Shown here: positions 1-6,331 of the stretch, piece after piece
How positions within the stretch are numbered: the stretch's first letter is position 1
Layout: each line of letters begins with the position of its first letter
NCBI GenBank assembly: GCA_036744635.1
Contig: DAIOHQ010000217.1
Span: 1-8,532, forward strand
Source of the DNA: DAIOHQ01 sp036744635
GTDB taxonomy: Bacteria; Planctomycetota; Phycisphaerae; Tepidisphaerales; Tepidisphaeraceae
Reading direction: 5' to 3'
DNA length: 8,532 nt
The notes under the pieces: model-generated
Seen by the model: the letters and a program-made list of their open reading frames with translations, nothing else
The model's database searches: none
What the model was told of the DNA's origin: nothing
Made by a program: the position numbers and the translations under genes

Positions 1-23
1 GGCAAGCCTCAATTAATCCCCGC

Positions 24-52
24 GGCGCGCCCACCGTTCGTGGGGAAGGTCA
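24..52 (-). repeat. 29-bp repeat, left copy (inverted relative to 8481-8509)
   Basis: Reads GGCGCGCCCACC, then GTTC, then GTGGGGAAGGTCA on the + strand. The reverse complement of 8481-8509 matches it at 27 of 29 positions. The core is a small hairpin, CCCAC-5 nt-GTGGG, and both mismatches lie in the 5-nt spacer. The copy starts 23 nt from the left edge, as the other copy ends 23 nt from the right edge. Its CGCCCACC octamer recurs in the 1095-1150 hairpin, which suggests a dispersed family. Function unknown; it could be a REP-like element or an operator. From 53 to 187, before the first gene, I see only a ribosome binding site and a weak TATGCT at 147-152. Confidence 0.6.
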
Positions 53-187
53 GGTCTCGGAGTACCGCGACCTGTGGCACCCGGCGGTGGTTGCGGGAAT
101 TACAAAAATGTCATGGGAATTTCGCAAACCTGGCATGATTCATGGCTATGCTGCGGTTTGTTGAAGCGTTCCAACAAGGATTGAACC

Positions 188-1054
188 ATGTTGCGATTAT
201 CCGGGTCGAAGCAAGCGTCACGATGTGAGAAGAAGGCGGAGCCCGCGAAGATGGAGGCGCTGGAGGAGCGGCGGCTTTTGGCGGCGGGGTTGCCGCAGCC
301 GGACCACGTGGTGGTGGTGATGGAGGAGAATCACTCGTTTTCGCAGATCATGAAAAGCCCGCCGCCTTACATCAAATCGCTGGCGGATCAGGGGGCGGTG
401 TTTACCGATTCGCGGGCGCTGACGCACCCCAGCCAGCCGAACTATCTCGATCTGTTTTCCGGATCGGACCAGGGGGTGAAAAGCGACGCCACGCCGAAGC
501 GGGTATTCGCCACGCCGAATCTGGGCGGGGAGTTGCTGGCCAACGGGCTGAGCTTCGCGGGATATTCCGAGGATCTGCCGGCGGCGGGATTTCGGGGATC
601 GAAGGCGAAAAACTATCGGCGCAAGCACAACCCGTGGGTGGATTTCGCGGACGTGCCGGATAGCTCGAATTTGCCGTTCAGCAGCTTTCCCACGGATTTC
701 ACCCAGTTGCCGACGGTGTCGTTCGTGGTGCCGAACGAGAAGAACGACATGCACAGCGGATCGGTGGGGAAGGGGGATAAGTGGCTGATGAAACATCTCG
801 ACGCCTATGCGCAGTGGGCGCAGAGCAACAACAGCCTGCTGATCGTGACGTTCGACGAAGGGAGCCGCGGCAGCAACCAGATTCCGACGATCTTCGACGG
901 TCGGATGGTGATGGCGGGGAGATATCCCGAGCCGATCAACCACTTCAACGTGCTGCGGACGATCGAGGATATGTTCGACCTTCCGGCGGCGGGGGCCAGC
1001 GCGACGGCGACGCCGATTGCGGATGTGTGGACGCCGCAGTCGGTGTTGAGTTAA
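188..1054 (+). CDS. Phosphoesterase-family (acid phosphatase-like) protein with planctomycete LEPR-xLL-type N-terminus
   Basis: A 288-aa protein of the alkaline-phosphatase-like phosphoesterase superfamily (the family of AcpA-type acid phosphatases and bacterial phospholipases C). It probably hydrolyses a phosphomonoester or phosphodiester; the substrate is not evident. Visible landmarks in order: VVVMEENHSF at residues 42-51, whose Glu-Asn-His corresponds to the family's N-terminal metal/active-site segment; HPSQPNYLDLFSG near 82-94; VPNEKNDMHSG with D187 and H189; and IVTFDEG with D223 and E224, the usual second metal-site segment. A LEERRLLAA stretch at residues 25-33 resembles the planctomycete LEPR-xLL motif of exported proteins. 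No hydrophobic signal peptide is visible before or after it. The start at 188 is supported by AAGGA at 176-180 with a 7-nt spacer. M22 (251) is the alternative start. It is followed by a hairpin (1095-1150) and seems monocistronic. The family call is fairly firm; the enzymatic activity is inferred. Confidence 0.85.
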   Translation: MLRLSGSKQASRCEKKAEPAKMEALEERRLLAAGLPQPDHVVVVMEENHSFSQIMKSPPPYIKSLADQGAVFTDSRALTHPSQPNYLDLFSGSDQGVKSDATPKRVFATPNLGGELLANGLSFAGYSEDLPAAGFRGSKAKNYRRKHNPWVDFADVPDSSNLPFSSFPTDFTQLPTVSFVVPNEKNDMHSGSVGKGDKWLMKHLDAYAQWAQSNNSLLIVTFDEGSRGSNQIPTIFDGRMVMAGRYPEPINHFNVLRTIEDMFDLPAAGASATATPIADVWTPQSVLS

Positions 1055-1094
1055 CCGCCGCAACGAGCCGGCACCGGAATCCCCGGACGTTCTG

Positions 1095-1150
1095 GTAGGG
1101 TGGGCGTACTCGCCCACCATCGGGAAACGGTGGGCGGGTACACCCACTAC
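1095..1150. repeat. Imperfect inverted repeat hairpin rich in GGTGGGCG
   Basis: The left arm is 1095-1118 (GTAGGGTGGGCG... ending CGCCCACC). The right arm is 1129-1150 (GGTGGGCGGG... ending CACTAC). They pair over most of their length around a 10-nt loop at 1119-1128. The left arm is itself partly self-complementary (GGTGGGCG at 1099-1106, CGCCCACC at 1111-1118). It lies 40 nt after the phosphoesterase stop and could help end transcription, but no T-tract follows. It looks like a dispersed palindromic (REP-type) element. The CGCCCACCAT stretch at 1111-1120 also appears in the reverse complement of the right-edge repeat. Confidence 0.65.
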
Positions 1151-1206
1151 AGGCTGCTGCGCATCGGCCATGAAGGGTGAGAGTATGGATTAAACGCGGT
1201 TCGGCT

Positions 1207-1222
1207 ATGATAGTCCTATCAT
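1207..1222. promoter_or_regulatory. Perfect 7-bp palindrome upstream of metH, candidate operator
   Basis: ATGATAG-TC-CTATCAT is a perfect inverted repeat with a 2-nt spacer. It lies about 20 nt upstream of the -35-like hexamer of the candidate metH promoter, where an activator or repressor could bind. It overlaps a TATGAT (1206-1211) that could itself be a -10, but no matching -35 is visible. It does not match the TGAA-N5-TTCA MetR pattern. One such palindrome is roughly expected by chance in a window this size, so the position is the main argument. Confidence 0.3.
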
Positions 1223-1240
1223 GCAGAAGGCGGGGAGCAG

Positions 1241-1268
1241 TTGACGGCGGGGCGGCATTCAGCATAGT
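1241..1268 (+). promoter_or_regulatory. Candidate sigma-70-type promoter of metH
   Basis: TTGACG at 1241-1246 matches the -35 consensus at 5 of 6 positions. After a 16-nt spacer, CATAGT at 1263-1268 matches the -10 at 4 of 6. Predicted initiation is near 1275, giving a leader of about 60 nt before the TTG start at 1335. Inferred from sequence only. Confidence 0.4.
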
Positions 1269-1334
1269 ATCCGGATTGAAGGATGAATGCCTTCCGCGGG
1301 TTTTCCGCGGCGGGCGGCCTGGAAAGGATCTATC
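1254..1334 (+). promoter_or_regulatory. metH leader with overlapping inverted repeats that could pair with the ribosome binding site
   Basis: Three inverted repeats are packed here. GGCATTCA (1254-1261) pairs perfectly with TGAATGCC (1284-1291). CCTTCC (1290-1295) can pair with GGAAAGG (1321-1327), which contains the Shine-Dalgarno region of the TTG start. CCGCGG (1294-1299) pairs with CCGCGG (1305-1310) around GTTTT. The first and second share two bases, so they could be partly exclusive, as in a translational switch. The first arm would be transcribed only if initiation occurs upstream of 1254. I see no cobalamin box or SAH/SAM riboswitch core. Structural inference only. Confidence 0.3.
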
Positions 1335-4300
1335 TTGCCGGTGCGCATTCCGTTTCTTGAGCGTGTGAGACAGCGGGTGGTCGTGCTCGATGGGGCGATG
1401 GGCTCCAACCTGCAAATCCGCGATTTCGATCTGCACCGCGACTGGATGGGGCATGAAAACATTTCCGAGGTGCTCAACTTCACCCGGCCGGAGGTGATCC
1501 AGGAGATTCACGAAGAGTTTCTGGCGGTCGGCTGCGACGCGGTGGAGACCAATACATTTGGCGCCAACAAGATCGTGCTGGCCGAGGCGCAGATGGCGGA
1601 GCGGGTGTTTGAGAACAACAAAGTCGCCGCGGAGATCGCGCGGCGGGCTTGCGATAAATTCGAGACGCCGGAGCATCCGCGCTACGTTGTCGGATCGATC
1701 GGGCCGGGGACGAAAATTCTTACGCTGGGAATGACGACGTGGGAGGTGATGGAAGACAGCTATCACGAGCAGGTGCGCGGGCTGCTGGCGGGGGGCGTGG
1801 ATGTGCTGCTGATCGAGACGCAGCAGGACATGCTGGCGGTGAAATGCTGCATCAACGCGGCCAACCGGGCGATGACCGAAGCCGGCCGGCGGGTGCCGAT
1901 CATGGTGCAGGTGTCGATGGACCAGGACGCCGGCCAGCAGATGCTGACCGGGTCGGATGCCTCGGCGGTGGTGGCGACGTTTTTGCCCTATGACGAAGTG
2001 GATGTGCTGGGACTCAACTGCGCGTTCGGGCCGACGGAATTGACCGAGTCAGCGCGGTACATCGCGCAGCATTGGCCGCGGGCGGTGAGCGTGCTGCCCA
2101 ATGCCGGCCTGCCGGTGATGATCGACGGCAAGAGCCATTTCCCGATGAATCCGGCGGACTTCACCAAGGGGATGATGCGCTTCGTCGAGGATTTCGGCGT
2201 GGGCATCGTCGGGGGTTGCTGCGGCACGATGCCCGAGCACCTCAAGCTGCTGGTGGAGGCGGTGGGAGGTCGGGCGGCGCCGCGGCGGGAAATTGTGGTC
2301 AAGCCGCAGGTGTCGAGCCTGATGTCGGCCGAGGATATCCGCCAGGATAAGAGCTACCTGATTGTGGCCGAGCGGACGAACACCAACGGCTCGCGGCAGT
2401 TCAAGCGGCTGCTGCAGGAGGAGAATTTTGATGGCCTGGTGAGCATGGCCCGCGATGAGATGCGCGAAGGGTCGCACATGCTGGATGTGTGCGTGGATTT
2501 CGTGGGGCGGGACGGCGTGCGGGACATGCACGAGGTGGTGCGGCGCTTCGTCAATGCCATTGCCGCGCCGCTGATGCTCGACAGCACCGATCCGAAGGTG
2601 ATGGAGGCGGGGCTGAAGCTGGCGGGTGGGCGATGCATTTTGAACTCGATGAACCTGGAGGATGGCGAGCATCGGGTGGCTGAAATCTGCGCGATGGCGA
2701 AGAAATACGGCGCTGCGGTGGTGGCCGGGACCATCGATGAGGACAAGCTGAACGCGATGGCGCGCACGGCCGAGCGCAAGATCGCCATCGCCACGCGCAT
2801 CCGCGATCTGGCGGTGAACAAGTACGGGCTGAAGGATGAAGACATCCTCTTCGATCCGCTGGTGCTGCCGATCTCGACGGGGATCGAGGAGGATCGCCGC
2901 AACGCGCTGGAGACGATCGAGGGCACGCGGCGGATTTCCCGCGAGCTGCCCAAGTGCCACACGGTGGTGGGGCTGTCGAATGTCAGCTTCGGATTGAAGC
3001 CGGCCGCGCGGGTGGTGCTGAACAGCGCGTTTCTGCACGAGCTGCGCGAGGCGGGACTGACCGGGGCGATCGTCCATGCCAGCAAGATTCTGCCGCAGAA
3101 CCGCATTCCACAGGAGCAGTGGGATGCGGCGATGGATCTGATCTATGATCGGCGCAGGGAAGGATTTGATCCGCTGACCGCGTTTATTTCGCTGTTTCCG
3201 GATGAGGCGGGGGCGGCAGGAGGATCGGCGGACGCGAAGAAGAGCGCGTATGCGGATTTGTCGATTGAGGAAAAACTCAAGCGGCACATTATCGACGGGG
3301 AAAAGCGGAATTTGATCGAGCACCTGGAAGAGGCGCGGCAGACCTATCCGCCCCTGGCGATTATCAACGATATCCTGCTGGATGGGATGAAAGTGGTCGG
3401 GGAATTATTCGGCTCGGGGCAGATGCAGCTTCCCTTCGTGCTGCAGAGCGCTGAGACGATGAAGGCGGCGGTGGCTCATCTCGAGCCGTTCATGGAGAAG
3501 GTCGAGGGGCAGACCAAGGGAAAGATCGTGCTGGCCACGGTGAAGGGAGATGTACACGACATTGGCAAGAACCTGGTCGATATCATTCTGACGAATAATG
3601 GTTACACGGTTTTCAACCTTGGCATCAAGCAGCCGGTGAATGACATCCTGCGGGCATTTCGCGAAAAGAATGCAGATGCGATCGGCATGTCGGGGCTGCT
3701 GGTGAAGAGCGTCGGGGTGATGAAGGACAATCTGGAAGAGCTCAACGCCCAGGGGGTGCAGGCGCCGGTGCTGCTGGGCGGGGCGGCGCTGACGCGGGAT
3801 TATGCGGTGAACGACCTGGCCAATCTGTATCAGGGTTCGCTGTTTTACTGCAAGGATGCGTTCGCCGGGTTGGACACGATGGATCGGATTGTCGCGGGCC
3901 AAGGTCCGCAGCTTGTCGAAGAACAGCGCGCTGACGCCCGGCGACGGGCGCAACTGCGCGAGAACGCGGTGAAGCCGCAGGTGCAGGAAAACCTGCCGGC
4001 GCGCTCGGATGTGCGCAATGATCACCCCGTGCCATTTCCGCCGTTCTGGGGCCGGCGCGAAGTCTCGGCCATTCCGGTCGAGCAGGTGTTTCCTTACATC
4101 AATGAGAACGCCCTGTTCATCGGGCAGTGGGGATTTCGCAAGAAGGGGATGAGCGATGAGGACTACGACAAGACCATCGAGCAGACTGCCCGGCCGGTGT
4201 TTGCAGCGCTGCAGCGGCGGGCGATCGCCGAGAAATTGCTGCATCCCAAAGTGGTGTATGGATATTTCCCGGTGCAGAGTGAAGGGGATGATGTCGTCGT

Positions 4301-4880
4301 CTATCACACCGAGGAGTTTCTCTCCTGCACCTGCCACGGCGCCAGCGCGGTTGGCAAGCTGCAGCCCAGTGGCGCGCCGCGGGAAATGATTCGTTTTGCG
4401 TTTCCGCGGCAGAACACGCGCCGGCGGCTGTGCATGGCCGACTTCTTTCGCTCCAGGGAATCCGGGCAGTTCGACGTGCTGGGCCTGCAACTGGTGACGG
4501 TGGGGGACCGGGCATCGGAGGAGGCGCAGGAGCTATTTAAGGCGAACCGGTACCAGGATTATCTGTATCTGCACGGTTTCGGGGTGGAGTCGGCCGAGGC
4601 GCTGGCCGAGCTGTGGCACAAGCGCATGCGGCAGGAGATGGGCTTCGGCTCGGAGGATTCGCCGCGCATTGCCGAGCTGTTTCAGCAGGGGTATCGCGGC
4701 AGCCGCTTTTCGTTCGGTTATGGCGCCTGCCCGAACCTGGAAGATCGCGCCAAGATCGTGCATTTGCTTCGGCCGGAGTCGATCGGCGTTACCCTGAGCG
4801 AAAACTTCATGCTGGTGCCGGAGCAGTCAACCGATGCATTGGTGGTGCATCATCCGCAGGCGAAGTATTTTGATGTGTGA
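1335..4880 (+). CDS. metH: Cobalamin-dependent methionine synthase, full length
   Basis: Cytoplasmic enzyme that transfers a methyl group from 5-methyltetrahydrofolate to homocysteine through cobalamin, making methionine and tetrahydrofolate. All four modules are present (residues counted from TTG at 1335; 1181 aa against about 1227 in E. coli). The homocysteine domain (about 1-310) has zinc ligands C229 (GLNCAFG) and C295-C296 (GGCCGT). The pterin domain (about 335-590) includes VAERTNTNGS and GLSNVSFG. The B12 cap and binding domain (about 635-870) has DVHDIG with axial H741, then GMSGLL and LLGGAAL. The reactivation domain (about 930-1181) ends in GYGACPNLEDR and HHPQAKYF, more like cyanobacterial than enterobacterial MetH; E. 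coli has GYPACP. The frame opens at ATG 1287, but TTG 1335 fits better: GGAAAGGA ends 6 nt before it and MPVRIPFLERVRQR resembles MetH N-termini. GTG 1341 is also possible. Identity is certain; the start is not. Confidence 0.97.
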   Translation: MPVRIPFLERVRQRVVVLDGAMGSNLQIRDFDLHRDWMGHENISEVLNFTRPEVIQEIHEEFLAVGCDAVETNTFGANKIVLAEAQMAERVFENNKVAAEIARRACDKFETPEHPRYVVGSIGPGTKILTLGMTTWEVMEDSYHEQVRGLLAGGVDVLLIETQQDMLAVKCCINAANRAMTEAGRRVPIMVQVSMDQDAGQQMLTGSDASAVVATFLPYDEVDVLGLNCAFGPTELTESARYIAQHWPRAVSVLPNAGLPVMIDGKSHFPMNPADFTKGMMRFVEDFGVGIVGGCCGTMPEHLKLLVEAVGGRAAPRREIVVKPQVSSLMSAEDIRQDKSYLIVAERTNTNGSRQFKRLLQEENFDGLVSMARDEMREGSHMLDVCVDFVGRDGVRDMHEVVRRFVNAIAAPLMLDSTDPKVMEAGLKLAGGRCILNSMNLEDGEHRVAEICAMAKKYGAAVVAGTIDEDKLNAMARTAERKIAIATRIRDLAVNKYGLKDEDILFDPLVLPISTGIEEDRRNALETIEGTRRISRELPKCHTVVGLSNVSFGLKPAARVVLNSAFLHELREAGLTGAIVHASKILPQNRIPQEQWDAAMDLIYDRRREGFDPLTAFISLFPDEAGAAGGSADAKKSAYADLSIEEKLKRHIIDGEKRNLIEHLEEARQTYPPLAIINDILLDGMKVVGELFGSGQMQLPFVLQSAETMKAAVAHLEPFMEKVEGQTKGKIVLATVKGDVHDIGKNLVDIILTNNGYTVFNLGIKQPVNDILRAFREKNADAIGMSGLLVKSVGVMKDNLEELNAQGVQAPVLLGGAALTRDYAVNDLANLYQGSLFYCKDAFAGLDTMDRIVAGQGPQLVEEQRADARRRAQLRENAVKPQVQENLPARSDVRNDHPVPFPPFWGRREVSAIPVEQVFPYINENALFIGQWGFRKKGMSDEDYDKTIEQTARPVFAALQRRAIAEKLLHPKVVYGYFPVQSEGDDVVVYHTEEFLSCTCHGASAVGKLQPSGAPREMIRFAFPRQNTRRRLCMADFFRSRESGQFDVLGLQLVTVGDRASEEAQELFKANRYQDYLYLHGFGVESAEALAELWHKRMRQEMGFGSEDSPRIAELFQQGYRGSRFSFGYGACPNLEDRAKIVHLLRPESIGVTLSENFMLVPEQSTDALVVHHPQAKYFDV

Positions 4881-5083
4881 GGGTGGATGCTTCAGGCGAG
4901 GAAACATCGTGGAAACAGAGGTCGTTGAAACGAGCAATTGCCGCCGAGCGCAGCGTGCGGCTTCCGGGAAAGGTGCGCGATCTCACCACCGGCGCGGAAT
5001 TGCCGAAGTCAGATCGCTATGCTCTCAAGGGTCGCCATATCTACGAAATCGCAGGCACTGACCTGCCGGTGACGGTGGGATAG
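4877..5083 (+). CDS. Small ORF overlapping the metH stop, unknown; possible gene fragment
   Basis: A 68-aa frame whose GTG overlaps the metH TGA in a GTGA tetranucleotide, the usual geometry of translational coupling. No Shine-Dalgarno sequence is evident at the GTG. A TTG at 4925 with AGAGG a few bases upstream is another possible start. The first 16 codons look non-coding, while codons from 4925 onward favour G/C third positions and read like a real protein (LPGKVRDLTTGAEL, then ALKGRHIYEIAG). That part loosely resembles the C-terminal beta-sandwich end of glycoside hydrolases (xLPGxVRDLxTGxxL...). It may therefore be the relic tail of a deleted gene, not an intact one. I do not recognise a complete family. 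It ends 44 nt before the convergent lpxD stop, and no terminator is evident in between. Confidence 0.35.
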   Translation: MRVDASGEETSWKQRSLKRAIAAERSVRLPGKVRDLTTGAELPKSDRYALKGRHIYEIAGTDLPVTVG

Positions 5084-5127
5084 TTAGGGCTGCCTCTTCC
5101 TGCATGACAGTGCGCCATCTTCATCCG

Positions 5128-6108
5128 TCAAGCGGGCGGGGCATCGGGCCGCTGGAGCGCCTCCAGCTTTTTCTCCAGTTCCTTGATGCGCTCCGCCAGT
5201 TGCGGAAGCTGGGTATAGAGCATGGCCACCCGCCGCGCCTGCCGGGCGGGCATGGCCGGAGCGCCGAGCAGCACTCCCTTGTCGGGAACATCCGTGTGTA
5301 CGCCGGACTGGGCGCCGATGGAGACCTGGTCGCCGATGCTCAGATGTCCGGCGATTCCCGCCTGGCCGCCGATGATGACGTGGTGGCCGATCTCGCTGCT
5401 GCCGGCGATGCCCACCTGCGCCACCAGCAGCCCGTGCGGGCCGATCTTGGTGCCGTGGCCAATCGCGATCAGGTTGGAAAATTTTGTCCCCTTGCCGATG
5501 ACCGTGCTGCCGAGGGTGGCGCGGTCGATGCAGACGCATGCGCCGATCTCCACATCATCCTCGATCACCACGTTGCCGATCTGCGGAATCTTGTGGTGCT
5601 CCCCGCCGTGGGTGGCATAGCCGAAACCATCCTGGCCGATCACCGTGCCGGCGTGCAGGGTCACGCGGTCGCCCAGGATGCAGTCGTCGTAAATCACCAC
5701 GTTGGGGTAGAGAATGCAGTCGGTTCCGACTCGGACGCGCGGGCCGATGTAGACGCCGGGATAGATCGTAGCGCGTTCGCCGATGCTGGCGGAAGCATCG
5801 ACATGGGCGGCGGGGTGAATACCGGCGTGGGGATGCCTGCGGTGGCCGTGCAGCAGGATTACTGCCTGGGTGAAGGCGTAATAGGGGTCACTGGTCTTGA
5901 GCAGCGTCACGCGATCGCTTGTCACGCCGGGAGCAACAATCACAGCCGCGGCGGCGGTCGACTGCAGCGATTTCAAATACTTGGGGTTGGCCAGGAAGCT
6001 GATCTGCCCCGGCCCCGCCTCTTCCAGCGTTGCGGCGGAGGTGATGTCGATCGACTTGTCGCCGACGACCTCGGCTTTCAGGTGTTGGGCCAGTTCTTCC
6101 AGCAGCAT
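5128..6108 (-). CDS. lpxD: UDP-3-O-acylglucosamine N-acyltransferase
   Basis: Third step of lipid A synthesis: adds a 3-hydroxyacyl chain from acyl-ACP to the 2-amino group of UDP-3-O-acyl-glucosamine, on the cytoplasmic side of the inner membrane. The protein is 326 aa, close to the usual 340. The N-terminal uridine-binding domain (about 1-95) has FLANPKY at 38-44. A left-handed beta-helix of hexapeptide repeats (about 98-285) includes GQDGFGYA at 158-165, KIPQIG at 173-178 and EIGACVCIDR at 187-196. H218 in AIGHGT matches the catalytic His of E. coli LpxD (H239, IAHNV). The C-terminal helix (about 296-320) is the family's trimer tail. The ATG at 6108 is the only ATG in the open frame, which is closed upstream by a TGA near 6193. 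No Shine-Dalgarno sequence precedes it, but TACAAT lies 9 nt upstream. It stands apart from fabZ, lpxA and lpxC, which often accompany lpxD in other bacteria. Confidence 0.95.
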   Translation of the reverse strand: MLLEELAQHLKAEVVGDKSIDITSAATLEEAGPGQISFLANPKYLKSLQSTAAAAVIVAPGVTSDRVTLLKTSDPYYAFTQAVILLHGHRRHPHAGIHPAAHVDASASIGERATIYPGVYIGPRVRVGTDCILYPNVVIYDDCILGDRVTLHAGTVIGQDGFGYATHGGEHHKIPQIGNVVIEDDVEIGACVCIDRATLGSTVIGKGTKFSNLIAIGHGTKIGPHGLLVAQVGIAGSSEIGHHVIIGGQAGIAGHLSIGDQVSIGAQSGVHTDVPDKGVLLGAPAMPARQARRVAMLYTQLPQLAERIKELEKKLEALQRPDAPPA

Positions 6109-6117
6109 CGTGGCGGG

Positions 6118-6123
6118 ATTGTA
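6118..6123 (-). promoter_or_regulatory. Candidate -10 element of lpxD
   Basis: On the minus strand the sequence reads TACAAT, 5 of 6 to the -10 consensus, with 9 nt between it and the lpxD ATG. Initiation 6-8 nt downstream would leave a 5' UTR of about 1-3 nt, so the message may be almost leaderless. This would explain the missing ribosome binding site. No convincing -35 is present at 16-18 nt. Confidence 0.35.
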
Positions 6124-6187
6124 GCCACGGGCGCATTTTCCGCGAAAGGCAACGTCTGCAAATTGTCCGCAAAATCGGATCGCTGCC

Positions 6188-6265
6188 TGTCATTCTGAGG
6201 TACTCCGAAGAATCTGGATGGATCGTCGTACGAAGCCAGATCCTTCGGAGTACCTCAGGATGACA
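6188..6265. repeat. Long near-perfect inverted repeat (30-bp arms, 18-nt loop)
   Basis: The arms 6188-6217 (TGTCATTCTGAGGTACTCCG...) and 6236-6265 (...CGGAGTACCTCAGGATGACA) match at 28 of 30 positions once one is reverse-complemented. Of the two non-matching pairs one would be G-U in RNA. It lies between the PhyH stop (6332) and the lpxD start (6108), both on the minus strand. A transcript would fold it into a very stable hairpin, insulating lpxD or protecting the PhyH mRNA 3' end. The TGTCATyCTGAGG...CTCCGAAG pattern is one I associate with dispersed palindromes in many environmental bacterial genomes. There is no transposase next to it and no T-tract. Confidence 0.8.
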
Positions 6266-6331
6266 AGTGGGAAGGTAATCCAAGCTTGGATGAACGCTTC
6301 AGCATTGAGCACGAATTTCGGCGCATCTTCA

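Noticed and set aside
131..146. Possible sigma-54 promoter (TGGCATG...) before the phosphoesterase
   Set aside because: The -12 position has GG where GC is required at the correct spacing.
1151..1334. Cobalamin, SAM or SAH riboswitch before metH
   Set aside because: No B12 box or conserved SAM/SAH core found by eye; only simple inverted repeats.
2049..4490. Long minus-strand frames opposite metH (2049-3323 and 3405-4490)
   Set aside because: Low-information sequences rich in Arg, His and Leu, antisense to an unmistakable metH; typical shadows in GC-rich DNA.
6278..6291. Perfect 14-bp palindrome ATCCAAGCTTGGAT near the PhyH stop
   Set aside because: About one 7-bp-arm palindrome of this kind is expected by chance in this length, and it has no informative position.
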